Origin: Lachnospiraceae bacterium
GTDB taxonomy: Bacteria; Bacillota; Clostridia; Lachnospirales; Lachnospiraceae
DNA length: 43,489 nucleotides
NCBI GenBank assembly: GCA_017440375.1
Contig: JAFSHK010000040.1
Coordinates: 1 to 43,489 of the forward strand
Direction of reading: 5' to 3'
Positions 25,601 to 33,148 of the stretch are shown in pieces. Both the position numbers and the translations under genes were made by a program. The notes under the pieces were generated by a model. The model did not search any database, was not told the DNA's origin, and worked only from the letters and a program-made list of their open reading frames with translations. Each line of letters starts with the position of its first letter. Within the stretch, counting starts at the first letter, position 1.

Positions 25601-27061
25601 TCATGCCGTAAAAGAAAAGTATGCCGGAATCATAATAAGAACCATAACAATACATAGCATCATCATCATTGGCACCAACAGTTTCGTTCCGGCTTCTTCT
25701 CCCAATTTTTTAGCAGTATTCTTTCGTTCTGCAAACGCACCAGTCGCCTCTTGCCGTAACAATACCATCAAGTCATTACTGCCCTTACGCAAATTCTGTG
25801 AAAGCAATGTGCTTAACTTCATATAAGGCTGCACCTGACAACGCTTACCAAGATGTTCGTATGCTTCTATTTCCGGTATCCCACTTTGTAACTCATAACA
25901 AAGTAACAAAATTTCTTCATAAGCATATCTCTTTCGATTGGATATTTCTTGTTTTTTATAATCCTCTCCCATCTTACGAAAAGCATTTCGAATGGTCATT
26001 CCGGCACCTAAGTAAAGTATCAACTTATTGATAATTTCTGAATAGTCTAACAAGAGTTCCTTTCGGCGCTTTTCAAGATCTTGTTCTACTTCTCTTCCTT
26101 TCAGATAAAAAACTGCGACTGCTGTAATACATAGAAGCAGAAAGAAATAACTGCTACTATCATCCATCACCTCCTCCCATACAATTTTTCTCGTACCGAT
26201 TTGCTCCGGCAGAATCATTACCTTATCGGTTTTACTTTTTTGATTTTCACTTTCCAAAGATTTTTCGATTCTCTGAATCCATCTTTCCTCCTCGGTATAA
26301 ACTGCCGGATACACTTGCACCGGTACGACTTCCTCCCATTCCATCTCTTCATATTGGAAATGTGCTGTTAACGTCACAATTTCCGGCTCTGTCAATTCCG
26401 CATTCAGTACGGTACCGTCTGTTTGTAGCAAAGAATAACTGCTGCTTTCCCAGTAAACCTGAAAAGGATATCCTTCTACCTGCTCCGGCAGCACAAGATT
26501 TTCGGTCACCTTTTCCAGACTCGCATTTTCTCCAAGAATGACCCTCTCTAGCTGGCCTTTTGCCTGCTCATAAAGATATGTAATCTCTTCAATCGTATAA
26601 CGACGCTCATCCACAGTATAGGAAACCTCTTTCTCCGTTTCCTCTCCTTCTATCCTTGCTTTTAACATAACCTGTTTCTCTCCCTGCCCATAAGCATTAC
26701 GGTCAATATAAGTACCCTCTTGTACTACCCCATTTGCTCTGGTGCTATACGCTACCCCTAGACACAACAAATTACCCAGAAAAAAGATTGCCAGCACCTG
26801 ACTATATCTTCGAATATAGAAATTCTCCACTTGTTGTTTCTCCGGTATAGAAGGACGCAGAAGCTTTAAATTCTTTCCTAATTGCTTGCCGTATATTTCA
26901 TTTCTTTTCCTTGCTTTGCTGCAATAGCTTGCCGCTTTTAGAAAGAGAATTTCACCCGGATACCTCTTGTTCTGCTTACTGTACTGCGGAATATGCTCTC
27001 TGACAGATAGCAAAAATAACAACAAATACAATCCTAAAATGATAAGATACACATAAATCAT
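25601..27061 (-). CDS. TadC-like pilus assembly membrane protein with extracytoplasmic Ig-like insert
   Basis: A 486-residue inner-membrane platform protein. The C-terminal part (about 320-486) is a T2SF domain ending in two hydrophobic helices. Between a helix at about 88-105 and the next at 304-320 lies a segment of about 200 residues facing outward. Residues 176-252 of it (NASLEKVTENLVLP..., YWESSSYSLLQTDGTV, VTLTAHF) look like an atrophied bacterial Ig repeat. Ordinary TadC proteins lack this. The start is ATG 27061, after GAGG, two bases beyond the tadB stop; the longer frame to 27127 overlaps tadB. Confidence 0.85.
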   Translation of the reverse strand: MIYVYLIILGLYLLLFLLSVREHIPQYSKQNKRYPGEILFLKAASYCSKARKRNEIYGKQLGKNLKLLRPSIPEKQQVENFYIRRYSQVLAIFFLGNLLCLGVAYSTRANGVVQEGTYIDRNAYGQGEKQVMLKARIEGEETEKEVSYTVDERRYTIEEITYLYEQAKGQLERVILGENASLEKVTENLVLPEQVEGYPFQVYWESSSYSLLQTDGTVLNAELTEPEIVTLTAHFQYEEMEWEEVVPVQVYPAVYTEEERWIQRIEKSLESENQKSKTDKVMILPEQIGTRKIVWEEVMDDSSSYFFLLLCITAVAVFYLKGREVEQDLEKRRKELLLDYSEIINKLILYLGAGMTIRNAFRKMGEDYKKQEISNRKRYAYEEILLLCYELQSGIPEIEAYEHLGKRCQVQPYMKLSTLLSQNLRKGSNDLMVLLRQEATGAFAERKNTAKKLGEEAGTKLLVPMMMMLCIVMVLIMIPAYFSFTA

Positions 27062-27063
27062 AC

Positions 27064-27843
27064 TCAAACCTCTATTTCTACTATTTGACGTGACATACGA
27101 AATGCTACAAAATAAATAATCAGGCAAATTGTCATAATTACAATTCCTGCCAAGTTGTGATACAACACATCAAAGAAACCTTTTGAAGTAATACTGATGT
27201 AGAAAATAATCAGAAAAGGAACTACATTCATAATTTTCTGTTCCATTTGCTTTGAGCTGATTAGTACTTGTATCTCTCTGTCTACTTCGATTTTCTGTTC
27301 CATTGTACTAGCTGTTTCTGCCAGAATTTCTGTCATATTTCCACCATTTCTTTTTGCAATCAGGAACACTTCCGCAAACTGTAAAATATCCGGTACATGG
27401 CTTCTGACACCCAGACTATAAAGTAGCTTTTCTAAAACAACATTATTATCCAGTCCCTTTCGGATCAAGGATAATTCTTTACAAATACAACTGTCTTCTC
27501 CATAAAGCATCAACATATCCTTATACGCTTCCCGAATGGCATTTTCCACCGAATAACCGGCTTTCTGGTTTGCCGCAAGCGACAATATCATATCTTTAAA
27601 CTGCATACTAAGCTCTTGTTTTCTTTTCTTTGCCAGTTCCTTTCTTTTTTCCTTTATGAACCAAAAGAAAACCGGTAGCAAAAACACACAAGCCCAGACA
27701 GAACGATAGAAGAAATAAGAAATGCACCCCACCACCACCACCCCTTGTACGGAATACCATATACCTTCTTTCATGCTAAAACGGTAATTTTCATAATCTA
27801 TATTCCTCGCATTTGATGCCTGCACTTTTGAGTTTCTCCACAT
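27064..27843 (-). CDS. TadB-like pilus assembly membrane protein
   Basis: A 259-residue protein with two hydrophobic helices near the N-terminus (about 30-62), a cytoplasmic T2SF domain (about 75-200, with LAANQKAGYSVENAIREAY and LIAKRNGGNMTEILAE) and two C-terminal helices. It should form the membrane platform with TadC above the CpaF ATPase. The start ATG is nine bases after GGAG and lies 53 bases inside the end of the cpaF gene, a long but well-supported overlap. Confidence 0.88.
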   Translation of the reverse strand: MWRNSKVQASNARNIDYENYRFSMKEGIWYSVQGVVVVGCISYFFYRSVWACVFLLPVFFWFIKEKRKELAKKRKQELSMQFKDMILSLAANQKAGYSVENAIREAYKDMLMLYGEDSCICKELSLIRKGLDNNVVLEKLLYSLGVRSHVPDILQFAEVFLIAKRNGGNMTEILAETASTMEQKIEVDREIQVLISSKQMEQKIMNVVPFLIIFYISITSKGFFDVLYHNLAGIVIMTICLIIYFVAFRMSRQIVEIEV

Positions 27844-29029
27844 ACGTTAATTCTCCTTTTTTCTGCAAACTGCCAAGCACCTTCCCATCTTCACTTTCCC
27901 CTTCTTCCTCAAATTGATATAGCACCTTTAGTTGAATTTCATCTTCCCAAAAACCTAATACTTCCACAATTTCCAATACTTTTCTGGATTTATCGCGAAG
28001 CCTCCCTAAATGAATGATAATATCAATTCCCGATGCAATCTGCTGCTTAATTGCCTTTAAGGGGAGTTCCATGCCCATCAAAACCATATTTTCCAATCGA
28101 CTCAACATATCCTTGGAGCTGTTGGCATGTCCTGTTGACATAGAACCATCATGCCCAGTATTGAGGCACTGCATCATATCAATTGCCTCTCCGCCTCTGA
28201 CCTCTCCGACAATAATTCTATCCGGTCGCATCCGGAGTGAAGTTTTGATTAAATCACGAATGGAAATTTCACGACAACCCTCTACGTTTGCATTTCTGGT
28301 TTCCATCCGTACCAGATTCGGAATATTCAAAATCTGCAATTCCGCACTGTCTTCAATCGTAATAATTCTTTCTTCTCTCGGAATATAGTTAGACAATGCA
28401 TTGAGAAAAGTAGTTTTACCGGAGCCGGTACCGCCACTGATAAAAATATTGTATTTGGCTTCTACCAAGCTCTGTAACCATCTACATACTTCCCGCGGAA
28501 TAGAACCAAATGAAACCAAGTCCTCCATTGTAATGGGCTTATCAGGAAATCTTCGAATCGTTACAATCGGTCCGTTAAGTGCCACTGGTGAAAGCACCAC
28601 ATTTACTCTGGCTCCATTGCTTAATCTGGCATCTACAATTGGTGATGCTTCATTGACTACTCGGTTGCATGCCGCCACAATCTGCTGAATCACATCTTCC
28701 AGCTTTTCTTTGCTCTCAAATTTCAAATCAAGACCTGTCAGCCTACCCTTCTTCTCAATAAAGATTTTCTCCGGCCCATTTATCATAATTTCCGTAATCT
28801 CCGAATCATCCACCAGCTCCTGCAACACGTCCAGTTTCCGTACTGCATGGAAAAGATCCTTGCGAAACATTTCCTTTTCTACCAAAGAAATAGGATGTTT
28901 CTTGCCTTCCCGAATTAATAGTTCATCAATCAAATCTTGGATTTCCTCGTCTGTCACATCCCTCGAATAGTCAATACTTGCTGCCAGTTTACTTTTCAAT
29001 TCTTTTCTGATTTCATCCTGCCTGTTCAT
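27791..29029 (-). CDS. cpaF: CpaF/TadA pilus assembly ATPase
   Basis: A 412-residue cytoplasmic secretion ATPase that powers Flp pilus assembly. The Walker A motif GGTGSGKTT is at 199-207, the Asp-box RIITIEDSAEL at 221-231, Walker B RPDRIIVGEVRGGEA at 268-282 and the His-box TGHDGSMSTGHA at 291-302. Family segments LVDDSEITEIMINGP and RRFPDKPI are also intact. It overlaps the upstream TadZ-like gene by 17 bases, and GAGG stands seven bases before its ATG. Confidence 0.95.
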   Translation of the reverse strand: MNRQDEIRKELKSKLAASIDYSRDVTDEEIQDLIDELLIREGKKHPISLVEKEMFRKDLFHAVRKLDVLQELVDDSEITEIMINGPEKIFIEKKGRLTGLDLKFESKEKLEDVIQQIVAACNRVVNEASPIVDARLSNGARVNVVLSPVALNGPIVTIRRFPDKPITMEDLVSFGSIPREVCRWLQSLVEAKYNIFISGGTGSGKTTFLNALSNYIPREERIITIEDSAELQILNIPNLVRMETRNANVEGCREISIRDLIKTSLRMRPDRIIVGEVRGGEAIDMMQCLNTGHDGSMSTGHANSSKDMLSRLENMVLMGMELPLKAIKQQIASGIDIIIHLGRLRDKSRKVLEIVEVLGFWEDEIQLKVLYQFEEEGESEDGKVLGSLQKKGELTYVEKLKSAGIKCEEYRL

Positions 29030-30023
29030 ACAAATCCTCTTGAATAATTGCTTTCACATATCCTGCCAGTTCTCCATGTGTCATTAAATTCAAATCAGAA
29101 GGCAGTTTTTCAAAGAAAGGAAAACGGCATTTTACAGTCTTTCCGACAATATTGTCCATTGCATTCAACTGTAAAATCTGTTCATATTGATGCATCTTCG
29201 CCATAGCAAAGCCATCATCCTTCGTAATCGTGTATATTTTGTAGCAATGAGACAATAATTCAAACAAACCATTCATCCCATCTGTAAGATCCAGGATCAA
29301 ATATTCATAATCAGTAATTTGTTCAAACATTTGTAAAAGCTCTATCCATTTTTCTCCTGAAATCCCCTGCATATCCAGAAAAGATTGCCCTGGTGGAATA
29401 AAATCCAGTCCATTTATTGTTTGTACGATGGACGGCAACCTAATGGACAACTTTTCTTTGGCACATTTGAAGTAATAGACTACATCCATCATATCCGCCG
29501 AAAATTCCTTATGAAACATTTGAGAAAATCCTGAATAACACTCAAAATTCAGATATAAAACCTTATGTTCTTTGGCCAGTAGTTGTCCCATCGTAAGAGC
29601 AAAGGAAGTTTGCAGACATCTTCGCACCGGCGAATAAATCCCTATCATTTTCAAACGCAATTCCTGTCCGCTTCTCTCCTTCGTCCAATCCTCCAAGTCT
29701 GGCATTTTCTCTAACATAGCTTTCATAATCTTGTTCGGACTCTGGAATTTATTGATATATACATATTCTGTATTTTTCTCTTGCTCAGTTTCTTCCAGCA
29801 CAAACACATTAGGGATATCCCTCTCTTTTTGCAAATTATGCATTGCACTTTCACTGATTAACAAAATGAATATCTCATTTTTCTGCAGAAAAAAACTTAA
29901 TTCCTCCACACTGGTGAAAAGATGCATGGCATATGGCAGCTTTCCCTTCTCCACAATGTATTCTGCCATTTTGAAAGCATACATTTCTTCTAAATCGCAG
30001 ATTGCAAATATTTTCTGTTTCAA
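29013..30023 (-). CDS. TadZ/CpaE-like pilus localisation ATPase homologue
   Basis: A 336-residue protein. The first 110 residues look like a receiver-like atypical domain. The rest is a ParA/MinD-like fold with a degenerate P-loop GIYSPVRRCLQT (about 128-139) lacking the Walker A lysine signature. YEYLILDLTDGMNG is the strand equivalent to Walker B. It should place the pilus machine in the cell. The frame can begin at a TTG (30059), but the likely start is the TTG at 30023, six bases after a perfect AGGAGG and overlapping the peptidase stop as TTGA. Loss of ATPase activity is inferred. Confidence 0.8.
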   Translation of the reverse strand: MKQKIFAICDLEEMYAFKMAEYIVEKGKLPYAMHLFTSVEELSFFLQKNEIFILLISESAMHNLQKERDIPNVFVLEETEQEKNTEYVYINKFQSPNKIMKAMLEKMPDLEDWTKERSGQELRLKMIGIYSPVRRCLQTSFALTMGQLLAKEHKVLYLNFECYSGFSQMFHKEFSADMMDVVYYFKCAKEKLSIRLPSIVQTINGLDFIPPGQSFLDMQGISGEKWIELLQMFEQITDYEYLILDLTDGMNGLFELLSHCYKIYTITKDDGFAMAKMHQYEQILQLNAMDNIVGKTVKCRFPFFEKLPSDLNLMTHGELAGYVKAIIQEDLYEQAG

Positions 30024-30604
30024 AAAAATCCTCCTAATCCTAGCATTACGCTGATACAAATCGGCAATGCAAAATGTATTTTATTGCTTTTGTATTTCTG
30101 ATAATCCTGTCGTAGATTTTCTCCATACAGCTTCCATTGCCTCGTGCATAAGACATCAAACAGATATGAGAATAGATATTGCATTCTCTCTTTGAAATTT
30201 TCTTCTGAAAACATTTTTCCTATGGAAAATAGCGCCCCCAAAGCAAAAGAAATTCCCATCATATGAAGCTGCCACTCTACCACTGTAAAACTACCCGTCA
30301 TAAGAAATAATTTCACATCACCGGCTCCAAGCGCTCCGATTTTGTAAATGGGATATAAAAGACAAAAAGACAGAAACATTACAGCCGCCGCATCATATGC
30401 AGCAAACCATCCATTCTCTAAGATACGAAAAAATAGACCTACAAGAATTCCTAACACAATCCAACCATTGAATATTTTATCGTATAAAAAATCCATTAGA
30501 ACTGCTACAAGAAGCAATAATAATAAAAAATACTGATAGTACGTCAGTCCAATCTGACCACCTCCAATTGATAGAATCGACTCAATGAAATAACTGGAAG
30601 ACAT
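30020..30604 (-). CDS. A24-family prepilin peptidase, first gene of the Tad operon
   Basis: A 194-residue membrane protein with catalytic aspartates D38 in LMDFLYDKIFN and D96 in GALGAGDVK. It should cut the leader of the Flp pilin. ATG 30604 (MSSSYF) is preferred over the TTG at 30646; both have weak ribosome-binding sites. The C-terminal 80 residues extend beyond a minimal A24 domain and end in another hydrophobic segment. Its stop overlaps the TadZ-like TTG start. It differs in sequence and length from the second peptidase at 22513-22953. Confidence 0.87.
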   Translation of the reverse strand: MSSSYFIESILSIGGGQIGLTYYQYFLLLLLLVAVLMDFLYDKIFNGWIVLGILVGLFFRILENGWFAAYDAAAVMFLSFCLLYPIYKIGALGAGDVKLFLMTGSFTVVEWQLHMMGISFALGALFSIGKMFSEENFKERMQYLFSYLFDVLCTRQWKLYGENLRQDYQKYKSNKIHFALPICISVMLGLGGFF

Positions 30605-30635
30605 TTCCGGATGCTGTCGTAACAGCTTGTCTGAA

Positions 30636-30661
30636 TGTGATAGCAAGAAGTGCTTATCACA
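30636..30661. repeat. Inverted repeat in the Tad operon leader
   Basis: TGTGATA (30636-30642) and TATCACA (30655-30661) are perfect arms around 12 bases that partly extend the stem. It lies between the predicted promoter and the first gene. It could be an operator, for example for a CRP-like dimer, or an mRNA hairpin. Confidence 0.4.
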
Positions 30662-30690
30662 ATATAAGAATTTCTTGAGTTGTAAAACGA

Positions 30691-30719
30691 ATTATAACCA
30701 TATCTTTTCAACTTGTCCA
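30691..30719 (-). promoter_or_regulatory. Promoter of the Tad/Flp pilus operon
   Basis: Minus strand TGGACA (30714-30719) and perfect TATAAT (30691-30696), 17-base spacer, about 87 bases upstream of the preferred first start codon. It is the only good promoter seen before the eleven-gene run. Confidence 0.65.
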
Positions 30720-30755
30720 TAGGTTTTTTGAAAAAAGTTTCTTTTTGTGAAAATC

Positions 30756-31028
30756 CTACAACAATTTGAAAAAATTGATGCCATAAAGTACGATAAGCCC
30801 CGGAAATCCAAGAAATCCGGATGTCAAAACAGTCAACGGATTAATACCGATTCCCGTAGAAATCTGCTGTGAAATCAAAAAATAATTTATAAAATATATT
30901 CCTATCGTTCCCATAACTGCTCGCAGAACAAAATTAATCAGCCACTCTATTTTTCTGCCAAATGCTCCTATAAAAAGTACTAAAGTACATACAATCAAAA
31001 TTGCTGCCATGCCACTAAATTTTTCCAT
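30756..31028 (-). CDS. bofA: BofA-like pro-sigma-K processing inhibitor family protein
   Basis: A 90-residue membrane protein with two or three hydrophobic helices and the conserved C-terminal segment GIGINPLTVLTSGFLGFPGL, the signature of BofA. In spore formers BofA restrains the SpoIVFB protease; homologues also occur in clostridia where that role is unproven. ATG 31028 (MEKFSGMAA) has AGAGGAG eight bases upstream and is preferred to the longer frame from 31079. In Bacillus bofA follows yaaL in one operon; here the two are divergent neighbours. Confidence 0.85.
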   Translation of the reverse strand: MEKFSGMAAILIVCTLVLFIGAFGRKIEWLINFVLRAVMGTIGIYFINYFLISQQISTGIGINPLTVLTSGFLGFPGLIVLYGINFFKLL

Positions 31029-31173
31029 AATTTCTCCTCTTTTTATATTGTTATGCTTTGAGTAATTCATTCTATGCATTTTATCCTTCAGATATTACAA
31101 GAATATTTTTCCATTTTATGTCTATACTTTCTAAAAGAGGAACTTTATATATTGTAGTAGATTGGAGGAACAC

Positions 31174-31461
31174 ATGAAAATTTTCTTTCGCCAAAGCCCT
31201 TGTCATTTTGATGCCGATGATGAAATAGAGCAAAAAAAACTTTCCATTCGCGAAGAACTGCTGGAAGCAAAACACGCTTTGGAAATTGCATACTCTGGTT
31301 TTGATAATGTAACAGATCCGGATTTGATTGATTGTTATATTTATGAAGTGAATGCTGTCATGAAACGATATAAATTCTTATTAGAACAGGCAGCAAAAAA
31401 TAATTTGCTGCCTGAAGAAACCTATAATGAAACTTATCATAATCTTACTCTTACAAACTAA
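31174..31461 (+). CDS. YaaL-like DUF2508 protein
   Basis: A 95-residue soluble, mostly helical protein. The central part (ELLEAKHALEIAYSGFDNVTDPDLIDCYIYEVNAVMKRY) matches DUF2508/YaaL: acidic, with a DPDLIDxYIYEVNA core. ATG 31174 lies five bases after GGAGG; an in-frame TTG at 31162 overlaps that site and is rejected. Its last four bases overlap the end of the convergent fliS gene. The function of YaaL is unknown; its link to bofA across Firmicutes supports the call. Confidence 0.85.
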   Translation: MKIFFRQSPCHFDADDEIEQKKLSIREELLEAKHALEIAYSGFDNVTDPDLIDCYIYEVNAVMKRYKFLLEQAAKNNLLPEETYNETYHNLTLTN

Positions 31462-31934
31462 ACACAGAAGCCTCTGTTTGCTGTCGGATCGGAAATGCTT
31501 TCCGTTAAGGTATTTCTTCCATAAGTAAGTCCTGCATATACTGCCTGGGTATTCCCCATAATCGGACCGGATGTATCCTGTGTTTCTAATTGTTTGTATG
31601 CTTTATGAAGCTCTTTAATAACCGCTTCAATATGATTCAGATTCTCTGTCTCATAATGAATACTTGCCTGAACAAGTTCACGGTTAATGTACAAATACAA
31701 CTGTAACAGGTTCTGTGCCAGTTCATATTCGAAATGAAGGGAGGCTGTAAGCTCATTCATGCAGCCTCTTACCTTACGAATTGCATCTTTATATGCCGAT
31801 TTATCTTCTGCTTCTAACGCTTCTTTTGCCTCATCAATATAGAGCAAAATCATCTCATACAGAATGGTAATCAACTGTGTCTTATTTGCCTGTGTAATAC
31901 GTAACGTATATTCCTGCTTCAATTCCTTCGTCAT
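31458..31934 (-). CDS. fliS: FliS-like flagellin export chaperone
   Basis: A 158-residue helical protein. In FliS it binds the C-terminal D0 region of flagellin and prevents early polymerisation. The pattern of an N-terminal TQANKTQLITILYEMILLYIDEA helix, a charged second helix, and IRKVRGCMNELTASLHFEYELAQNLLQLYLYINRELVQA fits FliS. It lies 44 bases after the flagellin gene, the usual partner. The tail beyond residue 125 (GPIMGNTQAVYAGLTYGRN) is longer than in many FliS. No terminator is evident at its 3' end, where it meets the convergent DUF2508 gene. Confidence 0.85.
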   Translation of the reverse strand: MTKELKQEYTLRITQANKTQLITILYEMILLYIDEAKEALEAEDKSAYKDAIRKVRGCMNELTASLHFEYELAQNLLQLYLYINRELVQASIHYETENLNHIEAVIKELHKAYKQLETQDTSGPIMGNTQAVYAGLTYGRNTLTESISDPTANRGFCV

Positions 31935-31978
31935 ACATAAATCCTTTCTATAGATAACAACCTATATCCTATGACCTG

Positions 31979-33130
31979 TTACTGTAATAACTGTAATACT
32001 TGAGAAGGTCTTTCGTTTGCCTGTGCCAACATAGAAGTAGCTGCCTGCTGAACTACCTGCTGTGTTGTGTAATTTGTCATTTCTTCTGCCATATCTACAT
32101 CCATAATACGAGAATAGGAAGATGTCATATTTTCATTTGTAACATCCAGATTACTGATGGTATGCTCCAAACGGTTCTGATAAGCACCCAGACGGCTTCT
32201 GACATCCGATACGTACAAAATAGCTTGTTTTATGGCTTTAATGGCTTCTGTGCTCTCTTCCTGTGTAAACGTATCCGCATTCGTAATTCCAAGTCTTTGT
32301 AAAGAAATCTCAGGAATACGAATCTCTAGAATTTGTCCTTCGTTTGCACCAATCTGTGTATCCATAGCACCGATGCCGGTAATGTCTAATTCCAAACCCG
32401 TAAAAGCAACATCGTTATAATCTACAATATTTCCATCTGCATCTTCTACCGGGGATGGCTCTACATCAACGGTAAGCTTAAATCCTTTGCTATCCGTAAT
32501 CGTTACACAATTTTCTCCCACTTCTGAGATTTCCACTCCGTTCGGGAATCCTTCACCTGCCTGGAAAGTAGCTTTCGTTGCATCCAAATCAATTTTGCCA
32601 TCTTCCTTGAAAATAACAGTAAGTGCATCCACAGTATAAACCTTGTCAATTACTTCATCACTGTAATAAGCTACTTTTGCACTTAAATTATTAGTATAGC
32701 CCTTTAAATCAAAGCTTCCATCCAAAATCGGCTGTCCGTTAAATTCTGTATCTTCTGCTATTCTTGTAACCTCTTCTTTTAGCTGGAACATTTCCTGACT
32801 CAGTGTTGCACGGTCTGTTGTTGTTAATGTTCCTGTGGCTCCTTTAATCGCAAGCTCATTCATTCTCTGCAGCATGTCATGTACTTCTGTCAAAGCTCCG
32901 TCTGCTGTCTCTATAATGTTGATACCGGTGTGCGCATTCTGAGTTGCTACGGAAACACCTTCGATCTGCGCATTCATTCTTCGACCAATTGCATAACCGG
33001 ACGGATTATCCTTCGCACTATTTACCTTCAGACCGGAAGATAATTTCTCCAAAGACTTCGATACTCTATTATCTGCCACGTTCAAGGCATTATTTGCCCG
33101 CATGGCTGTCGCATTATAACTGATTCTCAT
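31979..33130 (-). CDS. Flagellin
   Basis: A 383-residue filament protein. The conserved D0/D1 N-terminus (RISYNATAMRANNALN..., LSSGLKVNSAKDNPSGYAIG, NAHTGINIIETADGAL) and the C-terminus (SRIMDVDMAEEMTNYTT..., MLAQANERPSQVLQLLQ) are intact. The variable middle, about residues 145-285, is short and beta-rich. The C-terminal end VLQLLQ is canonical. AGGAGG stands nine bases before the ATG. It lies only 18 bases after the DUF6240 gene, so it is either co-transcribed with it or read from a promoter inside it. Confidence 0.95.
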   Translation of the reverse strand: MRISYNATAMRANNALNVADNRVSKSLEKLSSGLKVNSAKDNPSGYAIGRRMNAQIEGVSVATQNAHTGINIIETADGALTEVHDMLQRMNELAIKGATGTLTTTDRATLSQEMFQLKEEVTRIAEDTEFNGQPILDGSFDLKGYTNNLSAKVAYYSDEVIDKVYTVDALTVIFKEDGKIDLDATKATFQAGEGFPNGVEISEVGENCVTITDSKGFKLTVDVEPSPVEDADGNIVDYNDVAFTGLELDITGIGAMDTQIGANEGQILEIRIPEISLQRLGITNADTFTQEESTEAIKAIKQAILYVSDVRSRLGAYQNRLEHTISNLDVTNENMTSSYSRIMDVDMAEEMTNYTTQQVVQQAATSMLAQANERPSQVLQLLQ

Positions 33131-33148
33131 TTCGTATTCCTCCTGATT

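Noticed and set aside
20589-30604. Type II secretion or competence pilus (ComG) system
   Set aside because: The set CpaF with Asp/His boxes, TadB/TadC pair, a 62-residue Flp pilin, TadE-like and DUF5702 proteins is the Tad/Flp type. ComGC-like pilins are absent.
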